Below, piece after piece: positions 36,336 to 46,586 of a stretch of 47,850 nt of DNA (the stretch's first letter is position 1; each line of letters opens with the position of its first letter). This stretch comes from Oscillatoriales cyanobacterium (lineage in GTDB: Bacteria; Cyanobacteriota; Cyanobacteriia; Cyanobacteriales; Laspinemataceae). Location: positions 1-47,850 of the forward strand of contig JAABRM010000056.1 of the NCBI GenBank assembly GCA_011390955.1. Reading direction: 5' to 3'. The notes beneath the pieces were generated by a model that had not been told where the DNA came from, ran no database searches, and saw only the letters and a list, made by a program, of their open reading frames with translations. A program made the translations under genes and the position numbers.

Positions 36336-36731
36336 ATGTTAAAGATTACATATACAGAAACCGGCTTTAACCTAGAGCATCTGACTGACTCCCTAGAGCA
36401 GTTAGTGATGCGGCGAGTTATTTTGGCTATGCGAGTTGGCCAAAGCGTGCTCGTCGAACCCAGCAAAGCATCGTTTTTGCTGCCAGCAGATTTGCCTTTG
36501 TTGAATGTGCTTCATACAGAGGCCCTGCGTTATGACAGTGAAAAAATCGAATTGTCTGTTGCGGATGAAGATTACATCGAAGTCACTTTACAAGGGACTT
36601 GGATTGCTTCTAATTCCCATGCGGCTGAGGGTTTATTTTTCACGGCAATGAGCGATCGCACGGAATTATATCTGTTTAAATGCTGGGAACAGGCTCAAAC
36701 CGGCGCATCTTTGCTCAAAGAAGTCGATTAA
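36336..36731 (+). CDS. Conserved hypothetical protein (131 aa)
   Basis: A soluble alpha/beta protein of unknown function that resembles small conserved cyanobacterial proteins. Visible parts: an N-terminal strand MLKITYTETGFNLEHL, a helix with LVMRRVILAMRVG, and a strand-rich half (KIELSVADEDYIEVTLQGTW). No catalytic motif, signal peptide or membrane segment is present. The ribosome site is weak (CCGGAA). It lies 120 bp after the HNH gene and may be transcribed with it. Confidence 0.7.
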   Translation: MLKITYTETGFNLEHLTDSLEQLVMRRVILAMRVGQSVLVEPSKASFLLPADLPLLNVLHTEALRYDSEKIELSVADEDYIEVTLQGTWIASNSHAAEGLFFTAMSDRTELYLFKCWEQAQTGASLLKEVD

Positions 36732-36774
36732 TTCGCAATTGTAGTTATTTCAATTGTGATTTCGATAAAAAATC

Positions 36775-37074
36775 AGGGGCGCAAGCATTGCGCCCCTACA
36801 GCAAATCAACAGACTATACCGTTTCCAATTAAAAATGCAACTCTTTTGGGCGCGGGGGCGAAGCATGACCGTACATATGTTAATATTTTCACCGGATACG
36901 ATCTGCCGGAATGCTTCGCCCAAAGAAGTTGTATGAATTTTTGTAAATCTTATAGCTATTTCAATTAATATTAGTACAATTATTTAGGGGCGCAATGCTT
37001 GCGCCCCTACAGTAAATCAACATAATTAATATATATTGTAGGGGCGCATTGTAGGGGCGCAATGCTTGCGCCCT
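36775..37074. repeat. Cluster of GGGGCGCAA palindromes and a long bulged hairpin
   Basis: The spacer 36732-37118 holds three copies of the palindrome AGGGGCGCAA/TTGCGCCCCT (36775-36797, 36985-37009, about 37049-37074). The last is nested in or abutting a truncated copy. Between them, TTTGGGCG-AAGCAT (from 36845, with an 8-base internal bulge) pairs with ATGCTTCGCCCAAA (36911-36924). These are dispersed cyanobacterial palindromes. No gene is supported here. Confidence 0.8.
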
Positions 37075-37118
37075 TGGTGTTTTGTCTCAAACACAATTGA
37101 AATTACTATATATATCCC

Positions 37119-40100
37119 CTAACTGACATTTTCTGGTAAAGCTTCTTGCATTTTGCTGAACCAATCAATCAAATAGTCTAATTGTCGATCGCTCGCGAAA
37201 ACGCCCAAGCCGCGCACCGTCACTTTCCCCGAACTATAAACAAATCGATCGTGGACTGTTTTTGGTAAATTCTCTTTTAACAAGTTCCAAGCGGGTTCTA
37301 GCATGGGAGTTTCTAAAACCACGTGCTGTTTGCCTTCGGGAATAATCCGAGAAAAGCCAATTCTTTTGGCTAATTGTTTTAGTTCTACTACTCGAAAAAG
37401 TTGCTGGGCGCTGGGGGGAATTGGGCCATAGCGATCGCTCCATTCAGCGGCAATTAAACTCAGTTGTTTTTTAGATTCGGCGGAAGTTAATGCCCGATAA
37501 GCGCTAATTTTTTGCTCCAAATCTTGAATATAATCCGCCGGAATAAACGCCATCACGGGCAATTTAATTTCCGTATCTTCCACTTGGGGAATTTCTTGAC
37601 CGCGAATTTCCCGAATCGCTTCTTCCAACATTTCCATATATAAGTCAAAGCCAATCACATTCACTTGCCCTGACTGTTCTCCCCCTAATAAACTGCCGAC
37701 GCCGCGAATTTCCATATCGCGCATGGCTAACTGATAACCTGACCCTAACTGGGTAAATTCTTGAATCGCCCGCAAGCGTTTTGTCGCGGCTTCAGTGAGG
37801 GAACCAATGCCAGATTCGGGATAAAACATCCAGGCATGGGCTTGAATTCCAGAGCGTCCCACCCGACCCCGAAGTTGATATAATTGAGCCAGCCCAAAGC
37901 GGTGGGCATCTTCAATTAAGATGGTATTCACGCGGGTTATATCCAATCCCGATTCGATGATAGTCGTACAGACTAAAATATCCGCTTCTCCGGCACTGAA
38001 ACTGAGCATAATTGACTCTAATTCTTCTGCTTCCATTTGCCCATGCGCGATCGCAATTTTGGCACTGGGAACCATCAGCCGTAACTTTGCCCCCAGTTCC
38101 TCAATTCCTTCAATTCTGGGGACGACATAAAATATCTGTCCCCCTCGGTCTAATTCTTGCCGAATGGCCGATCGCACCGTTTCTAAATTATAAGGAGATA
38201 AATGAGTTTGAATTGGTCGGCGCGACGGAGGTGGCGTCATAATTAAGCTCATTTCTCGAATTCCCGATAAAGACATATATAATGTCCGGGGAATAGGAGT
38301 AGCGCTTAAAGTCAACACATCCACTTCAGTTTTTAGGGACTTAATTTTTTCTTTTTGGTTCACCCCAAAGCGCTGTTCTTCATCAATCACTAACAGTCCT
38401 AAATCCCGAAACTTCACGGATTTACTTAAAAGTTGCTGGGTGCCGACGATCGCATCTAATTGACCCGTTTTTAAGCGTTCGAGAATCTCTTTTTTTTCGG
38501 CATCGCTGCGAAAGCGATTGAGCAATCCTACATTAATCGGATAGGGAGCAAATCGTTCTTTTAAGGTATGATAATGTTGTTGCGTTAAAATCGTCGTGGG
38601 GGCTAACATCACCACTTGTTTACCCGCAGTCACCGCTTTAAAAATAGCGCGAATTGCTACCTCGGTTTTGCCAAATCCTACATCCCCACAAACTAGCCGA
38701 TCCATTGGGCGATCGCTTTCTAAATCGCGCTTCACATCTTGAATTGCTTTTAACTGATCCGGGGTAGGTTGATAAGCAAAAGAATCCTCTAACTCCGCTT
38801 GCCACGGCATATCGGGGGGATAAGCAAACCCTTTTTGCTCGGATCTTTTGGCATAAAGCTGTAATAAATCAACCGCCAGTTTTTTAATCGCCTTACGGAC
38901 TTTATTTCTGGTAGTTTCCCAAGCTTTACCCGTGAGTTTATTTAACTGCGGTTCCTTATTTTCGGTGGTTCTAAACCGAGACACGGATCCCATTTGATCC
39001 ACGGGAACTCGCAACAAACCATCGGCATATTTTACCACTAAATATTCCCGGTTTTCCAGGGTTTCTAATTTGAGAAATTTACCGATGCCATGATTGCGGT
39101 GAACCACATAATCTCCCGGACGGAGTTTATTCGGATCAACTTGCTTAGAAGTGGCTTGTCTGCGTTTTCTCACATAAGTAGAAGTGGCCAGACTATGTTG
39201 CCCATAAAATTCTCGGTCGGTAATCACCACTAGCCGAAAAGTAGGCAGTACAAATCCCGCCATTTCCGCTAATCCGCTATATTTTATACCCACAGGAATC
39301 CGGTGAGTTTCGATTAATTTCTCAATCGCCCGATAATCGCAAGGATTAGGAATAAATTGTCCCGGACAATCATGTTCTTGGAGTAAAGAGACGGAACGAG
39401 ACGGTTGGGCGGAAACCAGAAAAACGGCAAATTTCCGGCTAATTTCATCCCGTACCATTCCCGCTAGTTTAGCAAATTGGTGGGGTAACACGGGCACCGG
39501 ACGACTGGCTAAGTTGATGGCAGGAATTTCTGCGTTAGTTAGGTCTTTTTCTAGTTCTGAAAGGTGGAGAATATTCTGCCGTTGGGTATCCGCTAGGGAT
39601 TCGCTGAAAGACCGATGAATTTTGGGTATTTGGCTGGTTATTTGGCCGATATTTTTTAAGGCTTGATTTTGAATTTGCCAATGTTCTTCTACATGATCTA
39701 ACCAGCGATCGCTGTGGGCGGCACATTGTTCCGGTTCATCCAAGGCAACCAGGGTATTTTCTGGCAGATAATCTAGTAAAGAAGCGGGTTGGGGAAAGGC
39801 TAATCCTAAAAGCGAACGCCCCCGAGGAAGTTGATTTAAAGTTTTGAGGGTTTTGACATTTTCTTGGTCTGGTTCCCAGGTGGTGACAGGAAAATCTGGG
39901 GGTAAATTTCCTAGAATAATGCTACTAAAAGAAGTGGGGGTTAAAATTAGTTGGTCAATTTTATCTAAAGACCGTTGACTAGACGGGTCAAATTCCCGCA
40001 TTTTTTCTAATTCATCCCCAAACCACTCTAATCTAATTGGCAACTCTGCTGCCACGGGAAAAATATCTATAATATCTCCCCGTCTACTCCATTGTCCTTC

Positions 40101-40634
40101 GGTTTCTACTAAAGTTACCCGGTCATATCCGAGTTTGGCCAAAGTTTCATCGACGGTTTTTGATGACCAACTCATGCCTACCTGAAATGTTAGGCAATAT
40201 TCAGCTAACTTTTCTACTGGGGGCAAGTGAGTTTGCAGCGATCGCTCAGTGCTGACAATGGCGATTTTTTTTATCTGATTAGCATCCAGAGAATGCTTAA
40301 CTTTCAACAAATCCGACAACACTTGCATTTGTCCCCAAGTCAACTCCTCGGACTCAAAAGGCTCATAAGGAGAAGCTTCAGAAGTGGGATAAAAATGCAC
40401 CGTATCCCAACCCATTGCTTCCAGTTGGGTTGCCCAGCGTCCCGCTTCTTCCAAAGTAGCGGTAATTAAAAATAAATGTTGTTGCTGCTGTTGGGCAAAG
40501 GCTGAAGCGACCAAACCCTTGGGCAACCGACCGACTCCATTTAACTGGAGTTGGTGATGTCGTTGCAGTTTCGCCAGCAGTTCACTGGTGAGAGGCGATC
40601 GCGCGATCGTGCGAATAATCGAAGAAAATTGCAT
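37119..40634 (-). CDS. mfd: Transcription-repair coupling factor
   Basis: Removes RNA polymerase stalled at DNA damage and recruits UvrA for repair. It has 1171 residues from the ATG at 40634, whose start ([20 protein letters not shown]) matches cyanobacterial Mfd; an upstream in-frame start at 40688 adds 18 unlikely residues. Domains: UvrB-homology N-terminus, the polymerase-interacting CarD-like domain ([18 protein letters not shown]), the RecG-like translocase (Walker [10 protein letters not shown], Walker [10 protein letters not shown], motif [11 protein letters not shown], the TRG region with [10 protein letters not shown]), and the C-terminal inhibitory domain. All helicase motifs are intact. 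It stands alone, with spacers full of repeats on both sides. Confidence 0.97.
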   Translation of the reverse strand: MQFSSIIRTIARSPLTSELLAKLQRHHQLQLNGVGRLPKGLVASAFAQQQQQHLFLITATLEEAGRWATQLEAMGWDTVHFYPTSEASPYEPFESEELTWGQMQVLSDLLKVKHSLDANQIKKIAIVSTERSLQTHLPPVEKLAEYCLTFQVGMSWSSKTVDETLAKLGYDRVTLVETEGQWSRRGDIIDIFPVAAELPIRLEWFGDELEKMREFDPSSQRSLDKIDQLILTPTSFSSIILGNLPPDFPVTTWEPDQENVKTLKTLNQLPRGRSLLGLAFPQPASLLDYLPENTLVALDEPEQCAAHSDRWLDHVEEHWQIQNQALKNIGQITSQIPKIHRSFSESLADTQRQNILHLSELEKDLTNAEIPAINLASRPVPVLPHQFAKLAGMVRDEISRKFAVFLVSAQPSRSVSLLQEHDCPGQFIPNPCDYRAIEKLIETHRIPVGIKYSGLAEMAGFVLPTFRLVVITDREFYGQHSLATSTYVRKRRQATSKQVDPNKLRPGDYVVHRNHGIGKFLKLETLENREYLVVKYADGLLRVPVDQMGSVSRFRTTENKEPQLNKLTGKAWETTRNKVRKAIKKLAVDLLQLYAKRSEQKGFAYPPDMPWQAELEDSFAYQPTPDQLKAIQDVKRDLESDRPMDRLVCGDVGFGKTEVAIRAIFKAVTAGKQVVMLAPTTILTQQHYHTLKERFAPYPINVGLLNRFRSDAEKKEILERLKTGQLDAIVGTQQLLSKSVKFRDLGLLVIDEEQRFGVNQKEKIKSLKTEVDVLTLSATPIPRTLYMSLSGIREMSLIMTPPPSRRPIQTHLSPYNLETVRSAIRQELDRGGQIFYVVPRIEGIEELGAKLRLMVPSAKIAIAHGQMEAEELESIMLSFSAGEADILVCTTIIESGLDITRVNTILIEDAHRFGLAQLYQLRGRVGRSGIQAHAWMFYPESGIGSLTEAATKRLRAIQEFTQLGSGYQLAMRDMEIRGVGSLLGGEQSGQVNVIGFDLYMEMLEEAIREIRGQEIPQVEDTEIKLPVMAFIPADYIQDLEQKISAYRALTSAESKKQLSLIAAEWSDRYGPIPPSAQQLFRVVELKQLAKRIGFSRIIPEGKQHVVLETPMLEPAWNLLKENLPKTVHDRFVYSSGKVTVRGLGVFASDRQLDYLIDWFSKMQEALPENVS

Positions 40635-40740
40635 AATTCTGAGAAACTTGATTAAGCGTCTTTGTTTATTCTGCATCTCTGCGGTCAAAATTTACAGCCA
40701 AAATTTAAACCACAGAGACACAGAGAACACCGAAATAGTA

Positions 40741-40832
40741 GCTTCTGTAGGGTGCGTTAGCGGCAGCGTAACGCACCAATTTGGTAGAATTAGCTTCTGT
40801 AGGGTGCGTTAGCGGCAGCGTAACGCACCAAT
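40741..40832. repeat. Direct repeat of a 40-bp hairpin unit upstream of mfd
   Basis: A 40-bp unit beginning GCTTCTGTAGGGTGCGTTAG occurs at 40741-40780 and again at 40793-40832 (52-bp period). Each copy contains the stem GGTGCGTTA/TAACGCACC. They are dispersed palindromic units, duplicated here between mfd and the FGE-fold gene. Confidence 0.9.
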
Positions 40833-40836
40833 ATAA

Positions 40837-40866
40837 TGTAGGGGCTGTTCGCGAACCGCCCCTACA
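40837..40866. repeat. Nearly perfect 30-bp palindrome downstream of the FGE-fold gene
   Basis: TGTAGGGGC...GCCCCTACA with GTTCGCGAAC in the centre and one mismatched pair. It lies 27 bp beyond the stop of the minus-strand FGE-fold gene. It may be a terminator-like stem, or the hairpin that often follows the variable region of retroelement target genes. Confidence 0.65.
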
Positions 40867-40893
40867 ATTGTGCTGCCAATCAGAAAATAGCGC

Positions 40894-42438
40894 TTAGGCA
40901 GTTTCCGGCAGCAAGCAGACTACCCGGAACCCGAAGAATTCATACTTACGGGCGGGGTTGCCTTGGCAGCGATAGGCGGAACGACAGTTTACCGGATAGT
41001 CGAACCACGAACCACCCCGTAGTACATTCCTGATTTTTTCCTGACGTTTTCCCGTACTTTCACTCGTCGGGGCAGCATCATAATTATGATAACTATCATG
41101 CCAAACATCTTGGCACCATTCCCAAATATTTCCATGCATATCGTAGAGTCCAAAAGCATTTGGCGGAAAAGTGCCAACCTCGCTAGTTTTGCCTCGATAA
41201 AGTCCTTTTGACCCGTCACCATAAGTGTAGTTGCCATTGTAATTGGCTAAATCGGTGGTAATAGTTTCCCCAAAATAAAATGGCGTGGTTGTTCCCGCCC
41301 GACAAGCGTATTCCCATTCGACTTCTGAGGGTAGGCGATAATTTTTGCCGGTGATTTGCGAGATTTTCTGGCAAAATATTATGGCCTCATTCCAGCTAAC
41401 ATTTTCCACCGGCAGATTTGCCCCTTTCACAGAGGAGGGATTATTTTTCATTACTACTTCCCATTGTGCTTGAGTTACGGGATATTTGCCCATAAAAAAA
41501 TCTGGCACTGTGACTAAATGCTGTGGCCCTTCGTTTTCCTGTCTCTGTTTCTCGGTTTCCGGCGAACCGATCGCAAATACACCCCCAGAAATCAGAACCA
41601 TATCAAGGGTGACACTATCGCCGATATTTTCTGACAAATATTGGGCTTTAAGTTTTTTCTGGTTGATTATTTTTCCGAGATGGCTAACTTCTACCGTAGT
41701 GAAAGAAAAAGTTGGTAAATAACCAGTTTTTCGGCTGTCTTGAAGACCGGAGACATGGGGATGAGAAATTGACGATGCTAAGTCTGATGCTAAGTCCGAT
41801 CCTAAGTCCGATTTTAAGTCCGATCCTAAGTCTATAGATGACGGTTGAGAAGTCTTAGGCAAGAAGGTTACAGGTGCTTCTGCTTCTAATGTAGCTATCC
41901 CCGAAATTAAAGGATCTTTGCGTTTATTAATAGTTTCCTGCTGAATTGTCGCAGATAAATTCGGTAATTGAGAGGCGATCGCTTCTACTCTTTGTTCTAG
42001 TTCAGAAATTCTTTCGGGCAAAGATTGCCGCTGTTTGTGGATTTTTTGCGCGATCGCCGCAGATAAATCTCGTTGTTGCGAGGCGATTTCCTCTAATCGT
42101 TCTTCCAACCGAGAAAACCTGGTGCATAAATTTCCCCCCACAACCTCGATTAACTTAAGCGACAATTGAGATTGAATGTCAATTAAATCCTCAACTTGTT
42201 TAGACAGGTGACGCAACGAACTTTCACCGGACATTTTCGCCGTTTTCGCCTGGGTCATCTCAGCCTGAGCATCTGCCCATAATTTCTTTGCCCAGGCGAT
42301 TCGCTGTCGCTCTTTTGCCATCAAAGCTGGAGAAATTCCCGGTAAAGTCAACAAATCTGGAGCAAGTTCGTAGCCGCAAGTGGGACAAAATTGGGCTGAT
42401 TCTTTAATATTGGTGGTTTCGCAAACAGGGCACTTCAT
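40894..42438 (-). CDS. Zinc-ribbon, coiled-coil, FGE-fold (SUMF1/C-type-lectin) protein
   Basis: A 514-residue protein. The N-terminal zinc ribbon has two CxxC pairs (KCPVC, FCPTC). Two coiled-coil stretches follow (about 85-170), then a linker of GSDLKSDL-type repeats encoded by a 12-bp tandem repeat near 41777-41830, and a C-terminal FGE-sulfatase domain (SGGVFAIGSPE, YPVTQAQWE, YRLPSEVEWEYACRAG, YDMHGNIWEWCQDVW, RGGSW, GFRVV). The catalytic cysteine pair of true formylglycine enzymes is not complete (WFDYP where the first Cys is expected), so it is more likely a ligand-binding fold. The extreme C-terminus resembles a variable region of a diversity-generating retroelement. The frame also opens at a GTG one codon earlier. 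Confidence 0.87.
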   Translation of the reverse strand: MKCPVCETTNIKESAQFCPTCGYELAPDLLTLPGISPALMAKERQRIAWAKKLWADAQAEMTQAKTAKMSGESSLRHLSKQVEDLIDIQSQLSLKLIEVVGGNLCTRFSRLEERLEEIASQQRDLSAAIAQKIHKQRQSLPERISELEQRVEAIASQLPNLSATIQQETINKRKDPLISGIATLEAEAPVTFLPKTSQPSSIDLGSDLKSDLGSDLASDLASSISHPHVSGLQDSRKTGYLPTFSFTTVEVSHLGKIINQKKLKAQYLSENIGDSVTLDMVLISGGVFAIGSPETEKQRQENEGPQHLVTVPDFFMGKYPVTQAQWEVVMKNNPSSVKGANLPVENVSWNEAIIFCQKISQITGKNYRLPSEVEWEYACRAGTTTPFYFGETITTDLANYNGNYTYGDGSKGLYRGKTSEVGTFPPNAFGLYDMHGNIWEWCQDVWHDSYHNYDAAPTSESTGKRQEKIRNVLRGGSWFDYPVNCRSAYRCQGNPARKYEFFGFRVVCLLPETA

Positions 42439-42515
42439 CACGTCATTCAGGTCAGGGCAGTTTCTATTCTACCCCTAAGCTTGGCGAATTTGTAAAGATG
42501 TGTAAATTGCCAAAA

Positions 42516-42549
42516 AGAAACCCGGTTTCTTCAAGAGACCGGGTTTCTT
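42516..42549 (-). terminator. Terminator after thiC
   Basis: AAGAAACCCGGT pairs with ACCGGGTTTCTT around an 11-base loop, and on the minus strand it is followed by a CTTTTT run. It lies 32 bp beyond the thiC stop and uses the same repeat-type stem as the carB terminator. Confidence 0.8.
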
Positions 42550-42580
42550 CGCCTCAAGCGGGTTGCTGCGGTCTAGCTAA

Positions 42581-44051
<1,471 letters not shown>

Positions 44052-44143
44052 TAATTTCGGATTGTAGCATCGACTGTGGACTAGATGAGAATCGCTCCCA
44101 ATATTTTCATATTTTGTTACGGTCTGGTGGGGAGCAGAGGGAA

Positions 44144-44253
44144 TAATTGATAATTGATAATTGATAATTGATAATTGATAATTGATAATTGATAATTGAT
44201 TTCCCCTGCCCCCCTGCACCCCTACACCCTACACCCTACACCCTACACCCTAC
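44144..44253. repeat. Two heptamer arrays: TAATTGA x8 and CCCTACA x4-5
   Basis: Eight exact TAATTGA units (44144-44199) are followed by a C-rich link and four CCCTACA units plus one variant (44220-44254). They occupy the spacer between the thiC riboswitch and the broken small membrane gene. The rest of 44052-44350 shows a short AAATTCTCTA duplication and no gene. Confidence 0.95.
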
Positions 44254-44350
44254 TTGATCTCCTAGCGGATTTGGCGATAAAATAAAGCTTTAGACTTATG
44301 CGATCGCACAAATTCTCTAAAATTCTCTAAAATGGGGTTAAATTTTAAGC

Positions 44351-44563
44351 GTGCTATTAACGGATAATTTGCCTTTAATCGTCTGTTTAACGGTGCTTCA
44401 CTGTGCGGTGGGTACGGCGGCGGGTTTGTTGGCCAAACGTAAGGGGAAAAATTTTCCTCTGTGGCTGTTGTAATGCCATCCGGCACGCTGCGCGAACGGT
44501 TTGATTGGCGGAACTTTTGCCTTAATTGCCGCTTTTTTAGTGCCAAGTAAACAGCCCCAATAA
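44351..44563 (+). pseudogene. Small membrane protein gene split by a 27-nt insertion
   Basis: From GTG at 44351 the frame reads VLLTDNLPLIVCLTVLHCAV, then GTAAGLLAKRKGKNFPLWLLL, and stops at TAA (44471). After exactly 27 bases the same frame resumes with GLIGGTFALIAAFLVPSKQPQ and stops at 44561-44563. Joined, the halves give a two-helix membrane protein of about 61 residues with a K/R-rich loop between helices, a common small cyanobacterial layout. The inserted bases add an in-frame stop, so only the first helix is now made. No good ribosome site is seen. The original function is unknown. Confidence 0.7.
44471..44497. mobile_element. 27-nt small dispersed repeat interrupting the membrane gene
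   Basis: The insert runs from TAATGCCATCC to GCTGCGCGAAC. Its reverse strand (GTTCGCGCAGCGTGCCGG) has the look of the small GTTCGCG..AGCGTGCC repeat frequent in Nostoc-like genomes. Its removal restores a continuous frame. It is the same length as the gloB insert but different in sequence. Confidence 0.65.
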
Positions 44564-44595
44564 AAATATTGAACAGTCATAAGAGAAATCTCTAA

Positions 44596-45093
44596 ATGTT
44601 TCACAAAGATTTAAACAGTATTACCGAACGTCTAGGCAATAGTCTCAAGCGAGATGTGCTGGTGCAAAAAACGTTATATGATATTCGCGATTTTTTGCAA
44701 GCCGATCGGATTGTTCTGTATTATTTTTATCGCCAGTGGAAAGGTCAAGTAACCGCTGAATCTTTGCGCGATCCAGAATTGTCTATTTTTGGCTCTACCG
44801 GCGCCGATGATTGTTTTAACGATCGATATGCTGCCTTATACCAAGCGGGAAGATATCGGGCGATCGCAGATGTTGACATCGAGCCAATTCACGAATGTCA
44901 TCGAGATTTTCTCATCAGTATTCAGGTGAAAGCGAATTTAGCAGTGCCGGTTTTGGTGCAGCAAAATCTTTGGGGTTTGCTAATTGCCCATGATTGCCAA
45001 AAATCCCATTATTGGTCAAATTCAGAGATAGAATTTATGCAAGTACAAGCGCAAATGTTGGCCATGAGTTCGGCACTGGTAAATCAGTCATAG
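44596..45093 (+). CDS. Stand-alone GAF protein, candidate DXCF-type cyanobacteriochrome
   Basis: A 165-residue protein that is one complete GAF domain and nothing else. It starts with the usual amphipathic helix (SITERLGNSLKRDVLVQKTL) and the strand ADRIVLYYF. It then has D71-x-C73-F74 (DDCF), YQAGRYRAIADVDI, the chromophore-type Cys101-His102 (ECHRDFL), VKANLAVPVL and LWGLLIAHDC. Both cysteines of DXCF cyanobacteriochromes are present, 28 residues apart, the spacing known for TePixJ. It should bind a bilin covalently and sense light (inference). There is no output domain, so it would act by binding a partner. It starts 32 bp after the broken membrane gene. Confidence 0.85.
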   Translation: MFHKDLNSITERLGNSLKRDVLVQKTLYDIRDFLQADRIVLYYFYRQWKGQVTAESLRDPELSIFGSTGADDCFNDRYAALYQAGRYRAIADVDIEPIHECHRDFLISIQVKANLAVPVLVQQNLWGLLIAHDCQKSHYWSNSEIEFMQVQAQMLAMSSALVNQS

Positions 45094-45139
45094 TTAGTCA
45101 TTAATAATAATTAACTATCGTGAATTAATCTATTACTTG

Positions 45140-46312
45140 CTATGGGAAATATTGGAAAAAATTAAACACATTGGGTAATTGTTGGCTGAGAAAATCCGCA
45201 TCATGTCCCGCTGAGGCGATCGCATGATATTCTATAGTAATATTCTCCCCATGATGCTGCACCAATGCCTCATAAAATAGACGACTTTGTTCCGGGGGAA
45301 CGATCGCATCATCGGCGCCATGAGCCAAATATAATGGCATGATCCATTCCGGCGATCGCTTTTGAGGATTATCTCGCCCCGTCCACCGTTCGGGAAACTG
45401 ATAAAATGAGCCATAAACCGCCGTCATTAAGTTATCATTGGGCAGATTTTCCTGACTAAAATCTCCAGCCAAACTCGCACCAGCCACAAATAATCCGGGA
45501 TTTTCTAAGGCAATTAAAGCCACCCCTCTGCCCCCGGTAGAAAATCCTAGCAAGGTATTATGAGAACCGGGTTTTAACAGGTGATGTCGCTGTTGGATTG
45601 TGGGAATAAACCGTTCTTGGATAAACTTGCCTCCGGGTAAAGAATTCCACCTCATTTCTGTTTCTGGATAATAGGCACTTTCATAAATAGTCATCAACAT
45701 TTCTGGTAAAATTAAGGCATATCCATATTGATTAGCATATTCCACCAACGGTGTATCTTCTACCCATCTAGTGCGGGGATAATTCCAACCGGGCAATACT
45801 AAAACCACGGGTAAAATTTGATGGCTATCAGAATTTTTGCTATAGTTGGGAGGAATATATAAATCATAAGGGACATCATCCACCATGAGATTTTTATTCC
45901 AGCCCGTTGTGGCTTCAGTTAGTTCTATTTTATGTAAATCTGCGGGATTTTCCCGGATGGGTTTTGGTGAATTTTCTCTGGTTGGCGAAATCATGGGCTG
46001 AATTTGTTGGTTACTGGTGGATGTGGGGGCATTTTTCGCCACCTCAAATTGCGAACAACCGGCGATCGCAAAAAAGCATAGCCAGCTAATTCCTAAGTAC
46101 GTGAACATAATTAATTGCACTTTTCGTTTCCCACCGTAAATCCTTGGATTCCCGCCGGAGTTTACCCCCGCGAAGGCCGCCATCGGCGGGAATGACAGTT
46201 TTTCTTCTGATATGGTCTGTAGTGCATTTATTTCTGCCCACCTACTTAAATAGTGAATTCCCTTGACCGAGAAATGTCTTAGAAGCGATCGCCGCTTTGA
46301 ATAGTGATTCAC
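45140..46312 (-). CDS. Lipoprotein alpha/beta-hydrolase (esterase-like) with MITE-altered N-terminus
   Basis: The mature part is an alpha/beta hydrolase of the esterase/PHB-depolymerase kind: LPVVLVLPGWNYPRTRW, nucleophile elbow GFSTGG (Ser), acid in AHGADDAIVP, and His in ASAGHDADF. Before it stands a hydrophobic stretch ISWLCFFAIAGC ending in a lipobox Cys, then a Ser/Pro-rich linker, as for an envelope lipoprotein. Residues 22-72 of the long form are encoded by a 155-bp MITE. Without it the protein would begin with a normal basic n-region (SKRRSLLRHFSVKG) joined to YLGISWLCFFAIAGC. Today translation could start at 46312 (88-residue leader) or at 46108 inside the element (MFTYLGISW). Neither makes an ideal signal peptide. 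The substrate is unknown. Confidence 0.82.
   Translation of the reverse strand: MNHYSKRRSLLRHFSVKGIHYLSRWAEINALQTISEEKLSFPPMAAFAGVNSGGNPRIYGGKRKVQLIMFTYLGISWLCFFAIAGCSQFEVAKNAPTSTSNQQIQPMISPTRENSPKPIRENPADLHKIELTEATTGWNKNLMVDDVPYDLYIPPNYSKNSDSHQILPVVLVLPGWNYPRTRWVEDTPLVEYANQYGYALILPEMLMTIYESAYYPETEMRWNSLPGGKFIQERFIPTIQQRHHLLKPGSHNTLLGFSTGGRGVALIALENPGLFVAGASLAGDFSQENLPNDNLMTAVYGSFYQFPERWTGRDNPQKRSPEWIMPLYLAHGADDAIVPPEQSRLFYEALVQHHGENITIEYHAIASAGHDADFLSQQLPNVFNFFQYFP
46094..46248 (-). mobile_element. 155-bp MITE-like element, copy 2, inside the lipoprotein gene
   Basis: On the minus strand it has the same TAAGTAGGTG and (with one change) CACGTACTTA ends as copy 1 at 33990. It is 144 of 155 bases identical without gaps. 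The net insertion, with a TA duplication, is 153 bp, or 51 codons, and no stop arises in the gene's frame. The single change in its terminal repeat (C to G) is synonymous in that frame. Confidence 0.9.
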
Positions 46313-46586
46313 AGTGGTTTAACCGTGGTTTTGTGACTGCTGACGAGACATGAGGAAAGAGAATAGAGGTTCTTAGGATAGAGAAAGATTCTCCACCTAT
46401 GCATCTCTAATTTTTCCACCTTTCTCGGTATCAAGCAATATTTTAGCTATTTTAGCGGTGTGATGCTACCATGCGATTTCCTTCGGGCGGATCCGTTTAG
46501 GCGATCGCCCCATTAAACCCACTAAAATTAACCCCTGAAACTCATTCTTAACCTTTTACCCTCCACCGTTTGACCATGCATCGTTT

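Noticed and set aside
36756-36968. 70-codon frame in the palindrome cluster
   Set aside because: It reads through dispersed palindromes and has no family resemblance.
40894-42438. Annotation as an active formylglycine-generating enzyme
   Set aside because: The expected catalytic cysteine pair is not complete; the fold is kept but the activity is unlikely.
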